Shown piece by piece: positions 27,083-35,150 of a stretch of DNA of 64,000 bases. Source of the stretch: Ferrovibrio sp. GTDB lineage: Bacteria > Pseudomonadota > Alphaproteobacteria > Ferrovibrionales > Ferrovibrionaceae. The stretch spans positions 1 through 64,000 of the forward strand of contig NZ_JAHBYG010000015.1 in assembly GCF_019636075.1 (NCBI RefSeq), written 5' to 3'. How positions within the stretch are numbered: position 1 is the stretch's first letter; each line of letters begins with the position of its first letter. Made by a program: the position numbers and the translations under genes. Below the pieces are notes generated by a model. That model worked only from the letters and a program-made list of their open reading frames with translations. It was not told where the DNA came from and did not search any database.

Positions 27083-27739
27083 CTAATCGAACAGCTCGAC
27101 GCTGCCGGCCTGAGTCTGCACGGCAGTGATCTTCTTCGTCGCTTCGCGCTGGAATACGGTCTTGGCGCTGGCATCCTCGATCTGTTTGACGCGCGCCACC
27201 CCGCTTTCGGGAAAGAACTGCACCTTACGCGGCAGGTTGCCACGCAGATCCGAAGCCAATACGCGGATACCCTCCGCCTTCAGGTAGCGTTCGATGAAAT
27301 CGGCATTCTGATGCCCGATGCCGCGCAGGCCAGACAATACGTTGGCGCCGCCGAAAATCTTCACTTCGAGCCGCTCGCGCCGGGCGCCCACCGAGAGCAG
27401 GCCGTTGATCAGCTGTTCCATCGAATAGCTGCCATAGCGCAGCGAGGCGGAGAATGGCAGGTCTGGGTTGTTGTCGCCGCCCTTGTCGGGCAGCAGGAAG
27501 TGGTTCATTCCGCCGCGTCCTGCCACCGGATCGCGCAGACAGGCCGCCACGCAGGAACCCAGCACAGTGGCCAGCATTTCGCCGGGCTGGGTGGAGACGT
27601 AGAAATCGCCCTGGAAGACCTGCACAACGTGCACCTTCAATACCGGGTCGTAATAGCGGCGGCGTTCGCTCATCGGCGCCACGCCAAAACCGCCTTCACC
27701 GGCATTTGTCCGTTGCATTGTGGCACCAGGGTTGTTCAT
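27083..27739 (-). CDS. cheD: Chemoreceptor glutamine deamidase CheD
   Basis: 218 residues. TVLGSCVAACLRD holds the catalytic Cys, GGMNHFLLP the catalytic His, and KIFGGANV the third conserved part of the CheD papain-like fold. CheD deamidates glutamines on chemoreceptors and in some bacteria binds CheC. The start is uncertain: ATG 27739 (Met-Asn-Asn-Pro) is used; ATG 27718 and an upstream ATG at 27841 inside the pentapeptide gene are alternatives. The C-terminus is SVELFD, close to the end of the protein at 29312-29929 (EVELF). The receiver gene follows 11 bp downstream. Confidence 0.9.
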   Translation of the reverse strand: MNNPGATMQRTNAGEGGFGVAPMSERRRYYDPVLKVHVVQVFQGDFYVSTQPGEMLATVLGSCVAACLRDPVAGRGGMNHFLLPDKGGDNNPDLPFSASLRYGSYSMEQLINGLLSVGARRERLEVKIFGGANVLSGLRGIGHQNADFIERYLKAEGIRVLASDLRGNLPRKVQFFPESGVARVKQIEDASAKTVFQREATKKITAVQTQAGSVELFD

Positions 27740-27788
27740 CCTTGCATCATGTACGTGGGCGGGGCTGGGTTCAAGGCCGGCTTGCGGA

Positions 27789-28976
27789 TCAGGGGTCGAG
27801 GCCGGTTGCATCCTGCAACCCGGCATCGCCCCAATCGACATGTTCTAGATGTGCACCGCCAAACCGTGCCCCACTTAAATCACACGCCAAACGTCTGCCT
27901 GTTCTCTCTCCGCGTGCAGTTAACACTTCTGCGCTGCCGAAGGCTGCCTGGCTGAGGTCGGCAAAGCGGAAATCGATACCCGTCATGGTGCAACCGAGGA
28001 ATTTGGCGCCTTGCGCGCGGCAATCCCTGGCATCCACACCAGACAAATCGGCATATCGAAAGACGGCATTCTCCAAGCGGCAATCACGCAGATTTGCACC
28101 GCGCAAGCGGATGCCCGACAAATCCTGGTCGCGAAAATCCATGCCTGAAAGATCGGCTCCGCGCAGGTTGGCGGGCACGCCCTGGCCGTTGCGCACCCAT
28201 TGCCGATGCGCTTGCAAGGCGTTCTCAATTTCCTCGGCGGTCAGCGGTTTGGGCGGCGGTTCGGCTTCGGCGGCCAGGTTGGCCATGGCGAGATTGGCGC
28301 CGAAAATCTCTACATCATTCAGATCAACGCCATGCAGATGGGCGTCGGTCAGATTGGCGCCTTGTAAAGTGGCGCCGGCTAGCTTGGCGCCGGAAAGCTC
28401 CGCGCCCATCAGATTGGCGCCCACCAAAGTTGCGCCGCTGAGATCGGCGCCGCTGAGATCGGCTCCGGCCAATTGGCAATCGCTCAAGGCGGAGTTTTCC
28501 AGATTGGCGCCGGCGAGATTGCTGCCGGTAAAATCCGCACCCAGAGCATCTATGCCGCTCATATCGGCCTTGGTGAAATTGCTGCCGGTGATGTTCTGGC
28601 GCAGCAGAGCAATTTTGTCGGTGGGTTGGGCGCCGATTTCCAGGCCGCGGCGAAAATTCACGCCGGCCAGCACAGCGCCGGAAAAGTCAGTGTTTTCAAG
28701 GGTTGCGCCGCGCATATCGGCACGCGTGAGATCTGCATTATTCAGGCTGGCGCCTGCCAGATCGGCCTTGAAGAAACTGCTTTGCATAAGCTGCGCGCCG
28801 TCCAGCCGGCAATTGCGCAAGCTGGCATTGCGAAAGCTGGCGCGCCGCAGATCGGCCTTCGAAAGATCGGCGCCGCTGAGATCCTTGCCGGCAAAATCCG
28901 CAGCCTTCCCACCCGGCAGGCCTTTCAGCCAAAGGTGGTGTTGATGCAGCATTTCCTTGATGTCGATGAGATCCAT
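27789..28976 (-). CDS. Pentapeptide-repeat protein, two-block
   Basis: 395 residues made almost wholly of A(D/N)LXX pentapeptides, which fold as a right-handed beta-helix. Two blocks are separated near residue 255 by a Pro/Glu-rich linker, and each block begins with a related motif: HHLWLKGLPGGKAADFAGKD at about 17-36 and HRQWVRNGQGVPANLRGADL in the second block. ATG 28976 is used; another Met four codons upstream is possible. It lies 50 bp upstream of cheD in the same direction and probably heads that operon. Function is not known; such helices often bind other proteins. Confidence 0.85.
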   Translation of the reverse strand: MDLIDIKEMLHQHHLWLKGLPGGKAADFAGKDLSGADLSKADLRRASFRNASLRNCRLDGAQLMQSSFFKADLAGASLNNADLTRADMRGATLENTDFSGAVLAGVNFRRGLEIGAQPTDKIALLRQNITGSNFTKADMSGIDALGADFTGSNLAGANLENSALSDCQLAGADLSGADLSGATLVGANLMGAELSGAKLAGATLQGANLTDAHLHGVDLNDVEIFGANLAMANLAAEAEPPPKPLTAEEIENALQAHRQWVRNGQGVPANLRGADLSGMDFRDQDLSGIRLRGANLRDCRLENAVFRYADLSGVDARDCRAQGAKFLGCTMTGIDFRFADLSQAAFGSAEVLTARGERTGRRLACDLSGARFGGAHLEHVDWGDAGLQDATGLDP

Positions 28977-29311
28977 GCCGGGGCGCAATCCTTAACAGCC
29001 GGAGCGTGAGGAAAGCTGGCCCAGCTGGCAAGCTTGGCGTGAAGCCGAAGCATGAAACGCTGGCGAAACCGACTTTCTGACGTCCCGTCAAAGATGGGTA
29101 TAAGGGCTGTTTTGCGCGCGGCATAGTCATTCTTTGGTAATATCGGCGTGGGTGTGACGGCGTTAACACCTGTGGCAAGAAGCGCGACAGATGCAATTTC
29201 CAACGATTTATGTCTAAATATGACGGGCCGTGATGCATCCTGTTTCAGCGGCCAGCTTCCGGCAGACATGATCCGGGAGATGCTTCAGAGAGATTTTATC
29301 AGGGGAATGGC
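28977..29311. other. 335-bp divergent intergenic region, no gene
   Basis: Separates the pentapeptide/cheD operon from the plus-strand chemotaxis genes. It is more AT-rich than its flanks, with TATAAG at 29099-29104 and TAATAT at 29138-29143, but I find no convincing paired -35. It presumably holds divergent promoters. Confidence 0.4.
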
Positions 29312-29929
29312 GTGGCACGTAAACCGGACCCGGTTGGTGTAGCCAAGGATAGCGGTGCGGTTTCCGCAGCTGCTGCACGCAAAGCCGGCAAGGCTGCTGC
29401 GGCTCCCGTTGTTGCGGCTCATGGCGCTGCAGATATGCAGCGCAGCCGCGAATTGCTCGACTTCATTGCCCTGGTGATGCTGGCCATCAAGGAAGAGATC
29501 GAAGACCTGCGCCAGGTGCAGTCGCGCAATGCCCAAGCGGTGACGCATAAGCTGATGGAACTTGGCAGCGCGTTATCGGCTTCCCCATCGGATTCCCCTT
29601 CGGCTTCCCCATCGACTTCCTTGCCCCAGACATCGGCTGCCATGGCCGGTATCATCGGCCTGCTGCAAGGCGACGATCTGGCCAATCAGCGCCAGCAGCA
29701 TGTGGTGAATGCACTGCGTTATGTGGACGACCTGATCCGCGAACATGCCGGGCGCGGCTGGGAGCCCCGGCTGAGCGAGCGGGCGATCGGCTGGGGCGAG
29801 GGGCTACTGGCTGGCCAGACCTTGGAACAGGTGCGTGCGCATTTTCATCATTACCTGCTGGACCGCGGCCAAAGCAGGACTAGTATAGCAGCCGTTGACC
29901 GCAAGCATGATGAAGTCGAGTTGTTCTAG
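29312..29929 (+). CDS. Helical protein with CheZ-like D-x3-Q motif
   Basis: 205 residues. Alanine-rich start, a long helix (SRELLDFIALVMLAIKEEIE, about 45-64), a Ser/Pro linker with a 24-bp imperfect repeat, then LLQGDDLANQRQQHVVNAL (about 118-136). This last segment aligns with the CheZ catalytic helix around DLTGQ: Asp122 and Gln126 match the acid and glutamine needed for CheY-P dephosphorylation. The C-terminus is acidic-hydrophobic (HDEVELF), like the CheY-binding tail of CheZ. GTG 29312 has AGGGG at 29301-29305. Its position at the head of the chemotaxis genes supports the idea, but overall similarity to CheZ is low. Confidence 0.7.
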   Translation: MARKPDPVGVAKDSGAVSAAAARKAGKAAAAPVVAAHGAADMQRSRELLDFIALVMLAIKEEIEDLRQVQSRNAQAVTHKLMELGSALSASPSDSPSASPSTSLPQTSAAMAGIIGLLQGDDLANQRQQHVVNALRYVDDLIREHAGRGWEPRLSERAIGWGEGLLAGQTLEQVRAHFHHYLLDRGQSRTSIAAVDRKHDEVELF

Positions 29930-30007
29930 CTTGCCCTCACTGGGTATTGTGTTACCTCGGGGCGTGCATTAGGGTTCAACCTTACATTGATGGAAAGCTT
30001 GGTAGTC

Positions 30008-30532
30008 ATGTCCGACGGCAAAGACCGCGAGAACCCGTCCGGTCCTCAGTTTATCAATCCGCCCAACTTCCTGAAGATGAAGGTGGGCGACGGCGGCTTT
30101 GACAAGCAGACCATCAAGGAAGCCGAGGCGGCGATCCAGACGCTCGGCGCCAAGATGTATGAGCAATGGGCCGACAAGGATCTGGGCCGTTTGCGCGGCG
30201 CCTATGAGGAATTGCGCAGCACCAATCTGGATTCCGATGAGAATGTGCAGCGCATGCTGCGGATTTGCTGGGACATGAAGGGCCTGGGCGGCAGCTTCGG
30301 CTTTCCGCTGATCACCGAGATCACCCATTACCTCAGCAATTACCTGGAATATTGCATCAACACCGAGAATGTGAAGGTTAGCCCGGCAGTGGTGAGCCCG
30401 CATATCGATGCATTGTTCGTGGTGTTGAGCCAGAAGATTTCCGGCGATGGCGGCGCCATCGGGCGCGAATTGGTGCGCGGCCTGGAAACCCTGGTGCTGA
30501 AAACCGGCGCCCGCATCGGCGGTCGGGAATAA
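30008..30532 (+). CDS. HPt-like protein lacking the phospho-histidine
   Basis: 174 residues. The segment CWDMKGLGGSFGFPLITEI matches the active-site helix of alphaproteobacterial HPt proteins (H-D-x-K-G-x-G-G-S-F-G-x-P-L), but the His three residues before the Lys is Trp. The Lys-Gly and the following helix are retained, so the fold is kept while phosphotransfer is not expected. It probably binds a receiver without transferring phosphate. The start may instead be ATG 29990 or TTG 29987. It lies 78 bp after the CheZ-like gene. Confidence 0.75.
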   Translation: MSDGKDRENPSGPQFINPPNFLKMKVGDGGFDKQTIKEAEAAIQTLGAKMYEQWADKDLGRLRGAYEELRSTNLDSDENVQRMLRICWDMKGLGGSFGFPLITEITHYLSNYLEYCINTENVKVSPAVVSPHIDALFVVLSQKISGDGGAIGRELVRGLETLVLKTGARIGGRE

Positions 30533-30608
30533 CGCGCTTCATTCTTTACCGAAACTCTAAATTTAGTGGTGGCCGATCCGGCCAGCCACAGCATGCAGCG
30601 GTTCTACC

Positions 30609-30637
30609 TTGACCCTGCGACTCGGCACCCGTAATCT
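30609..30637 (+). promoter_or_regulatory. Sigma-70 promoter before the unknown/STAS/che operon
   Basis: TTGACC (30609-30614), 17-bp spacer, TAATCT (30632-30637). The start near 30644 falls inside the inverted repeat at 30643-30666, so the repeat sits where a repressor could block transcription or where the nascent RNA begins with a hairpin. Confidence 0.5.
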
Positions 30638-30642
30638 GCTCG

Positions 30643-30666
30643 CGAATCGGGATTCGGCCCGATTCG
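30643..30666. repeat. Perfect 9-bp inverted repeat at a predicted start site
   Basis: CGAATCGGG, 6-nt loop, CCCGATTCG. No T-tract follows, so a terminator is less likely than an operator or 5' hairpin. It lies 76 bp before the GTG of the next gene. Confidence 0.55.
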
Positions 30667-30741
30667 TTGGTGAAAATCGGCGTTATCGGGCGGGTTTGAT
30701 ACCCAAATGGTGCGTTCTCGGCATTGCCGCAGGGAAGCAGC

Positions 30742-31308
30742 GTGGCGGATATCCGGATCATCGAGGCCAGCGAAACCGCCAAGGGCTTGGGCGGGGGCTT
30801 TCGTGCTGGTCGCGCCGGACAAGCTGGCGATGCTGCGGGGGATGCAGGCCGCGCCGATGATATCGTGATCGATGTCGAGGCCGAGGAAATCGGTCCCGAT
30901 ACGGATCGTCGTCCCGGCTTTTCCACCGGCCGCAAACCGGCCCTGGCCGCCTGCTTCAACACCGAAACCGATTTCCATGGCCAGAGCCTGGGGCAACTTG
31001 CGGTCCGCTCACTGTCGATTGTCGATTATGTGCGCGGCCTGGGCCAGACCGAAATGGCCGATGGCGATCTGGACAGCCTGGTGCGCTGCGCCGACGATCT
31101 GGAAAGCGCGATCATCCTGATGTTCCAACTGGCCGGCGGCACCCGCATGGAACTGCGCCAGCGTTACGAGGCCATGCAGATGGCGATTTTCGCCCAGGCC
31201 ACGGGCCAATCTGCAGGCCCCATGAACCGCGATGTGGGCCAGGATGTGCACCGGGGCGTGGCTGCTGGAACCGCCCGGGACGACATGGATATTCCGCCCC
31301 GCCGTTAA
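30742..31308 (+). CDS. Unknown protein of the chemotaxis region
   Basis: 188 residues, predicted soluble. Glycine-rich, flexible first 45 residues; acidic middle (DIVIDVEAEEIGPDTD); a predicted helical core from about residue 75 to 160 (LGQLAVRSLSIVDYVRGLG, DDLESAIILMFQLAGG, RQRYEAMQMAIFAQA); and a disordered tail. I do not recognise the family. GTG 30742 has AGGGA about 8 nt upstream and is preferred to the TTG at 30724. It lies between the HPt-like and STAS genes on the same strand with its own predicted promoter. Confidence 0.7.
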   Translation: MADIRIIEASETAKGLGGGFRAGRAGQAGDAAGDAGRADDIVIDVEAEEIGPDTDRRPGFSTGRKPALAACFNTETDFHGQSLGQLAVRSLSIVDYVRGLGQTEMADGDLDSLVRCADDLESAIILMFQLAGGTRMELRQRYEAMQMAIFAQATGQSAGPMNRDVGQDVHRGVAAGTARDDMDIPPRR

Positions 31309-31561
31309 CCTGTCGCGCCGGTAAACCCTGCCTCGTCCGTAACGCTGCCCGATTGCCATTGCGACTTTGTTGCATGGCGGATTATCGCAAAATCACGTGT
31401 ATGCCCCTTTGCCGGGCGCGCGGCCTCGGTTAGGCTACCGCAAGAACTTGGATGCCCGCAGGGATAGTCCGGCGTGGCAAAGCTGGGAGTCAGGCGCGCA
31501 TATCGTCGATGGCTTTGTCCACGAGAGCGCGCAAGGCAGAAAGCATTGTAGAGGCGGCTGC

Positions 31562-31879
31562 ATGGAGCCATTCGGCATCGCCAAGGTGGAAGACGGCACC
31601 CAGCTCAAGCTGGCGGCCACGATGGATATCCGTGCCGCGGAGCCGTTGCTGAACAGCGTGCAGGAAGCGCTGTCGGCGGGCGGCGGCAAGATCGTGATCG
31701 AGGCCTCGTCGGTGGATCGCCTGTCCACGCCCTGTGTGCAGGTGCTGATCGGCGCGTTGCAGCATATGGAGCAGAACGGCATTCCCTTCGTGCTGAAATC
31801 GCCGAGCGATGCTTTCGTGACGGCATTCGACGACCTGGGCTTGTTTTCATATCTCATGAAATGGCCGGTGCAGACATGA
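31562..31879 (+). CDS. STAS-domain protein of the chemotaxis operon
   Basis: 105 residues, a single STAS fold as in anti-anti-sigma factors. The conserved loop is SSVDRLSTPCVQVLIGAL, where the Ser of LSTPC is in the place phosphorylated in SpoIIAA. It may act as a binding switch toward CheA, CheY or another kinase; STAS proteins are found beside cheY-cheA in several alphaproteobacteria. ATG 31562 has GAGGCGG just upstream. Its stop overlaps the cheY start as ATGA, so the two are translationally coupled. Confidence 0.85.
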   Translation: MEPFGIAKVEDGTQLKLAATMDIRAAEPLLNSVQEALSAGGGKIVIEASSVDRLSTPCVQVLIGALQHMEQNGIPFVLKSPSDAFVTAFDDLGLFSYLMKWPVQT

Positions 31880-32241
31880 CCAAGCGGGTTCTCACCGTAG
31901 ACGATTCCAAAACCATGCTGCAGATGCTGCAATTCGCATTGAAGCAGGGCGGCTACGAAGTGATTCAGGGTGAGAATGGCCAGGAAGGCCTTGATCTGCT
32001 CGACAAGCATGATGTGGATGTCATCATTTCCGACATCAACATGCCGGTGATGGATGGCATCACCTTCATCAAGGAACTGCGCAAGCAGCCGAAGAACAAG
32101 GCCATACCGGTCTTGATCCTGACCACTGAAAGCAGCCAGGCCAAAAAGGCCGAAGGCCGAGCCGCCGGCGCCACCGGCTGGATCGTGAAGCCGTTCGACC
32201 CCGCCAAACTGTTGGAAGTGATCCGCAAGGTCAGCCCCTAA
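31876..32241 (+). CDS. cheY: Chemotaxis response regulator CheY (first copy)
   Basis: 121 residues, single receiver domain. Acid pair Asp9-Asp10, phospho-acceptor Asp53 (IISDINMP), Thr83 and Lys105 (VKPF) are all present, so it is expected to be a working CheY. ATG 31876 overlaps the STAS stop; ATG 31861 in the same frame is an alternative five codons longer. cheA follows 43 bp downstream. Being directly coupled to STAS and cheA, it is a direct CheA target. Confidence 0.93.
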   Translation: MTKRVLTVDDSKTMLQMLQFALKQGGYEVIQGENGQEGLDLLDKHDVDVIISDINMPVMDGITFIKELRKQPKNKAIPVLILTTESSQAKKAEGRAAGATGWIVKPFDPAKLLEVIRKVSP

Positions 32242-32284
32242 ACCGCAATCCGGGCGGGGCCGCCCAAAGCCGAGGATACGCGCC

Positions 32285-34546
32285 ATGGATGATCTTCAGC
32301 AGTTCAAGCAGACCTTCTTCCAGGAATGCGAGGAGTTGCTTGGCGATCTGGAAGGCCATCTGATGGCTTTGCAGCATGGCGAGGGCGACAGCAACACGCT
32401 CAACGCCGTGTTCCGCGCCATCCACTCGATCAAGGGCGGTGCCGGCGCTTTCGGTTTCGACCGCCTGGTGGCGTTTGCGCATATCTTCGAAACCGTGCTG
32501 GACCTGATGCGCGATGGCCGTTTGCAGCCCGAGCCGGATTCGGTGGCGCTGGTGCTGCATTGCGCCGATATCCTGTCCGATCTGGTGCGCGCGGCTCAAA
32601 GCGATAGCGAATTGCCGTTGCAGCATGAGGAAGAGGGCCGCAAGGCGCTGATTGCGCTGGCTGCCACCATCGGCGTGAATGCCGATCCCCATGCCGCCGA
32701 TGATGAACTGGCCGCCCTGGATGCCGAGCTTGCCGCCCAGGCCGCCAGCGTGGCGCCGCCGGAGCCGGCGGCAGAACCCGAAGCGCCCAAGGCGGCGTTG
32801 CTGAAATATCTGGTGAAATTCGCGCCGCGCGATGCGTTGTATCAGCGCGCCAACGAACCGCTGATCCTGATCCGCGAATTGCGCCAGCTCGGCGGCTTTC
32901 TGGCCAAGGCCGATGCCTCCACGATTCCGCCGCTGGATCAACTCAAACCCGAAGCGGCCTATATCCGCTGGGAATTCGAGATCGAAACCGATCGTGGCGA
33001 ACAGGCGATCTGGGATGTGTTCGAATTCGTTACCGACGATTGCGATCTGGAGGTGACCTGTCTCAATCCGCCGGCTCAGGCTGCTGCGGCTCCGGCGGCT
33101 GTGACCCCCGCTGCTGCCCCCGCTGCTACTCCGGCGATTGAAACGCCCAAGCCGGCAGCCGCCGCCAATCCGGCGCCGAAATCTCCACCCGTTGCCGCGC
33201 CCATGCAGCAGCAGGCAGCCCCCCAGCAGGCTGTACCGCAAGCTGCCGGTGCTGCTGGTGCCGGTCCTGCTGGTGCCGGTGCTGCTGGCGGCGAGGCGGC
33301 CAAGGCGGTGCGTTCGATCCGTGTCGATCTCGACCGCGTCGACAAGCTGGTGAACATGGTCGGCGAGTTGGTGATCACCCATGCGATGATCGCCCAGCAG
33401 ACCGAGCATCTGCATGCCGACCAGCATCCCGAATTGGCCAACGGCCTTGCCGAATTGTCGCATCACATCCGCGATCTGCAGGAAAGCGTGATGGCGATGC
33501 GCGCCCAGCCGGTGAAGAGCGTGTTTGCCCGGCTGCCGCGCCTGGTGCGCGAATTGGCCACGCTGACCAACAAGAAAATCCGCCTGGAGATGAGCGGCGA
33601 GAATACCGAGATCGACAAGACGGTGATCGAACAGCTTGGCGATCCGCTCACCCATATGATCCGCAATTCCGCCGATCATGGCATCGAAAGCCCGGAAGAC
33701 CGCATGGCGGCGGGCAAGCCGGCGGAAGGCCTGATCCATGTTTCCGCCGATCAGCGCGGCGGCCGCATCGTGATCGAGATTTCCGACGATGGCCGTGGCA
33801 TCAACCGCGAAAAGGTGATGAAAAAGGCGATCGAGAAAAAGCTGGTGTCGGCCGATGCCGTTCTCAGCAACGAGGAAATCGACAACCTGATCTTCCTGCC
33901 CGGCTTTTCCACCGCCGATCAGGTGTCCAACATTTCCGGCCGCGGCGTGGGCATGGATGTCGTGCGGCAGAATATCCAGGCGCTGGGCGGCCGCGTGCAC
34001 ATCCAGTCGCGCCCCGGCCATGGCTCGTCGTTCATCCTCACCCTGCCGCTCACGCTGGCCGTGCTGGATGGCATGGTGCTGAAGGTGGGCGTGCAGAGCT
34101 ATATCCTGCCGCTGGCCAATATCGTGGAAAGCCTGCGGCCCGAGGGCGATCAGATCAACGTGGTGGCCAATGCCAGCCAGTTGCTGCGCATTCGCGGCGA
34201 ATATGTGCCGCTGGTCTATCTGCACCGCATCTTCAAGGTGCCCGGCGGCATCGACGATCCCACCAAGGCGCTGGTCATCATCGTGGAGATGGAAGACGGC
34301 AGCAAGATGGGCCTGGTGGTGGACGAGATCATCGGCCAGCAGCAGGTGGTTATCAAAAGCCTGGAAGAGAATTTCGATCCCATTCGCGGCGTCGGCGCCG
34401 CCACCATCCTGGGCAATGGCCGCGTGTCTTTGATCCTGGATGTCGCCGGCATCAAATATATCGCCGAACACGAAACCCACCGCCCCGCAGCCATTGCCTT
34501 GCAGGGCGGCAAGGCCCAACCCGGCATTGCCTTGGCGGCTTCGTGA
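32285..34546 (+). CDS. cheA: Chemotaxis histidine kinase CheA
   Basis: 753 residues with the full P1-P5 plan: P1 HPt with phospho-His47 (AIHSIKGGAGAFGF); a P2-like region at about 175-260; a long Ala/Pro linker with a 15-bp in-frame repeat (33248-33292); P3 dimerisation (VDKLVNMVGELVI); P4 ATPase with HMIRNSADHGIE, DDGRGIN and GRGVGMDVV; and the P5 CheW-like domain to about residue 740. It phosphorylates CheY and CheB in response to receptors. Members of this clade are 650-800 residues. cheW follows 18 bp downstream. Confidence 0.96.
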   Translation: MDDLQQFKQTFFQECEELLGDLEGHLMALQHGEGDSNTLNAVFRAIHSIKGGAGAFGFDRLVAFAHIFETVLDLMRDGRLQPEPDSVALVLHCADILSDLVRAAQSDSELPLQHEEEGRKALIALAATIGVNADPHAADDELAALDAELAAQAASVAPPEPAAEPEAPKAALLKYLVKFAPRDALYQRANEPLILIRELRQLGGFLAKADASTIPPLDQLKPEAAYIRWEFEIETDRGEQAIWDVFEFVTDDCDLEVTCLNPPAQAAAAPAAVTPAAAPAATPAIETPKPAAAANPAPKSPPVAAPMQQQAAPQQAVPQAAGAAGAGPAGAGAAGGEAAKAVRSIRVDLDRVDKLVNMVGELVITHAMIAQQTEHLHADQHPELANGLAELSHHIRDLQESVMAMRAQPVKSVFARLPRLVRELATLTNKKIRLEMSGENTEIDKTVIEQLGDPLTHMIRNSADHGIESPEDRMAAGKPAEGLIHVSADQRGGRIVIEISDDGRGINREKVMKKAIEKKLVSADAVLSNEEIDNLIFLPGFSTADQVSNISGRGVGMDVVRQNIQALGGRVHIQSRPGHGSSFILTLPLTLAVLDGMVLKVGVQSYILPLANIVESLRPEGDQINVVANASQLLRIRGEYVPLVYLHRIFKVPGGIDDPTKALVIIVEMEDGSKMGLVVDEIIGQQQVVIKSLEENFDPIRGVGAATILGNGRVSLILDVAGIKYIAEHETHRPAAIALQGGKAQPGIALAAS

Positions 34547-34564
34547 CGGTAAAGGAGATACTGC

Positions 34565-35140
34565 ATGGCAAGCTATAGCGAAGCCCAGAACCAGGCCGGC
34601 AACCAGGCCGGCAACCAGGCCGCCAATCAAGCTGGGCGGGGCAGCCGCACCATCCAGTTGATCTCCTTCACGGTCGGCAACGAAGAATACGGCGTGGATA
34701 TCATGGCGGTGCGCGAAATCCGTGCCTGGTCTGAAACCACGCCTTTGCCCAACACGCCCGAAGTGGTGCGCGGCGTGATCAACATGCGCGGCGCCATCGT
34801 GCCGATTTTCGATCTGCGTGCGCGTTTCGGGATGCCGCGTACCGAGCCGACCAAATACAATGTGGTGATCATCGTTTCGGTGGCTTCCCGCATCGTCGGC
34901 ATCCTGGTGGATGCGGTGTCCGACATCATCACCATCAACGAAGATGAAGTGCGCCCGATGCCCGAGATGGAACAGGTTTCCGGCATCGGCTTCATGGAAG
35001 GGCTGATCACGGTGGGCGAGCGCATGGTGGGGCTGATCGGCCTGGACCGGATGTTCTCGGGCCGCATGCTTGAAGCCGCCGAAATGGGCCAGCGCCCGCT
35101 GCTGGCCGGCCCATCGGCCGAGAGCGCCGGCGCTGCCTGA
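34565..35140 (+). CDS. cheW: Chemotaxis coupling protein CheW
   Basis: 191 residues, a CheW fold (ISFTVGNEEYGVDIMAVREI, then GVINMRGAIVPIFDLRARFG) that links receptors to CheA. The first 25 residues are a low-complexity tail NQAGNQAGNQAANQAG from a 12-bp tandem repeat at 34589-34636, not found in ordinary CheW of about 160 residues. The tail may lie outside the array contact surfaces. It sits between cheA and cheR; ATG 34565 has AAAGGAGA close upstream. Confidence 0.95.
   Translation: MASYSEAQNQAGNQAGNQAANQAGRGSRTIQLISFTVGNEEYGVDIMAVREIRAWSETTPLPNTPEVVRGVINMRGAIVPIFDLRARFGMPRTEPTKYNVVIIVSVASRIVGILVDAVSDIITINEDEVRPMPEMEQVSGIGFMEGLITVGERMVGLIGLDRMFSGRMLEAAEMGQRPLLAGPSAESAGAA
34589..34636 (+). 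repeat. 12-bp in-frame tandem repeat in cheW
   Basis: AACCAGGCCGGC at 34589 and 34601, a one-base variant at 34613 and a degenerate copy at 34625. It encodes NQAG repeats. Confidence 0.85.
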
Positions 35141-35150
35141 GGCAGGCGAC

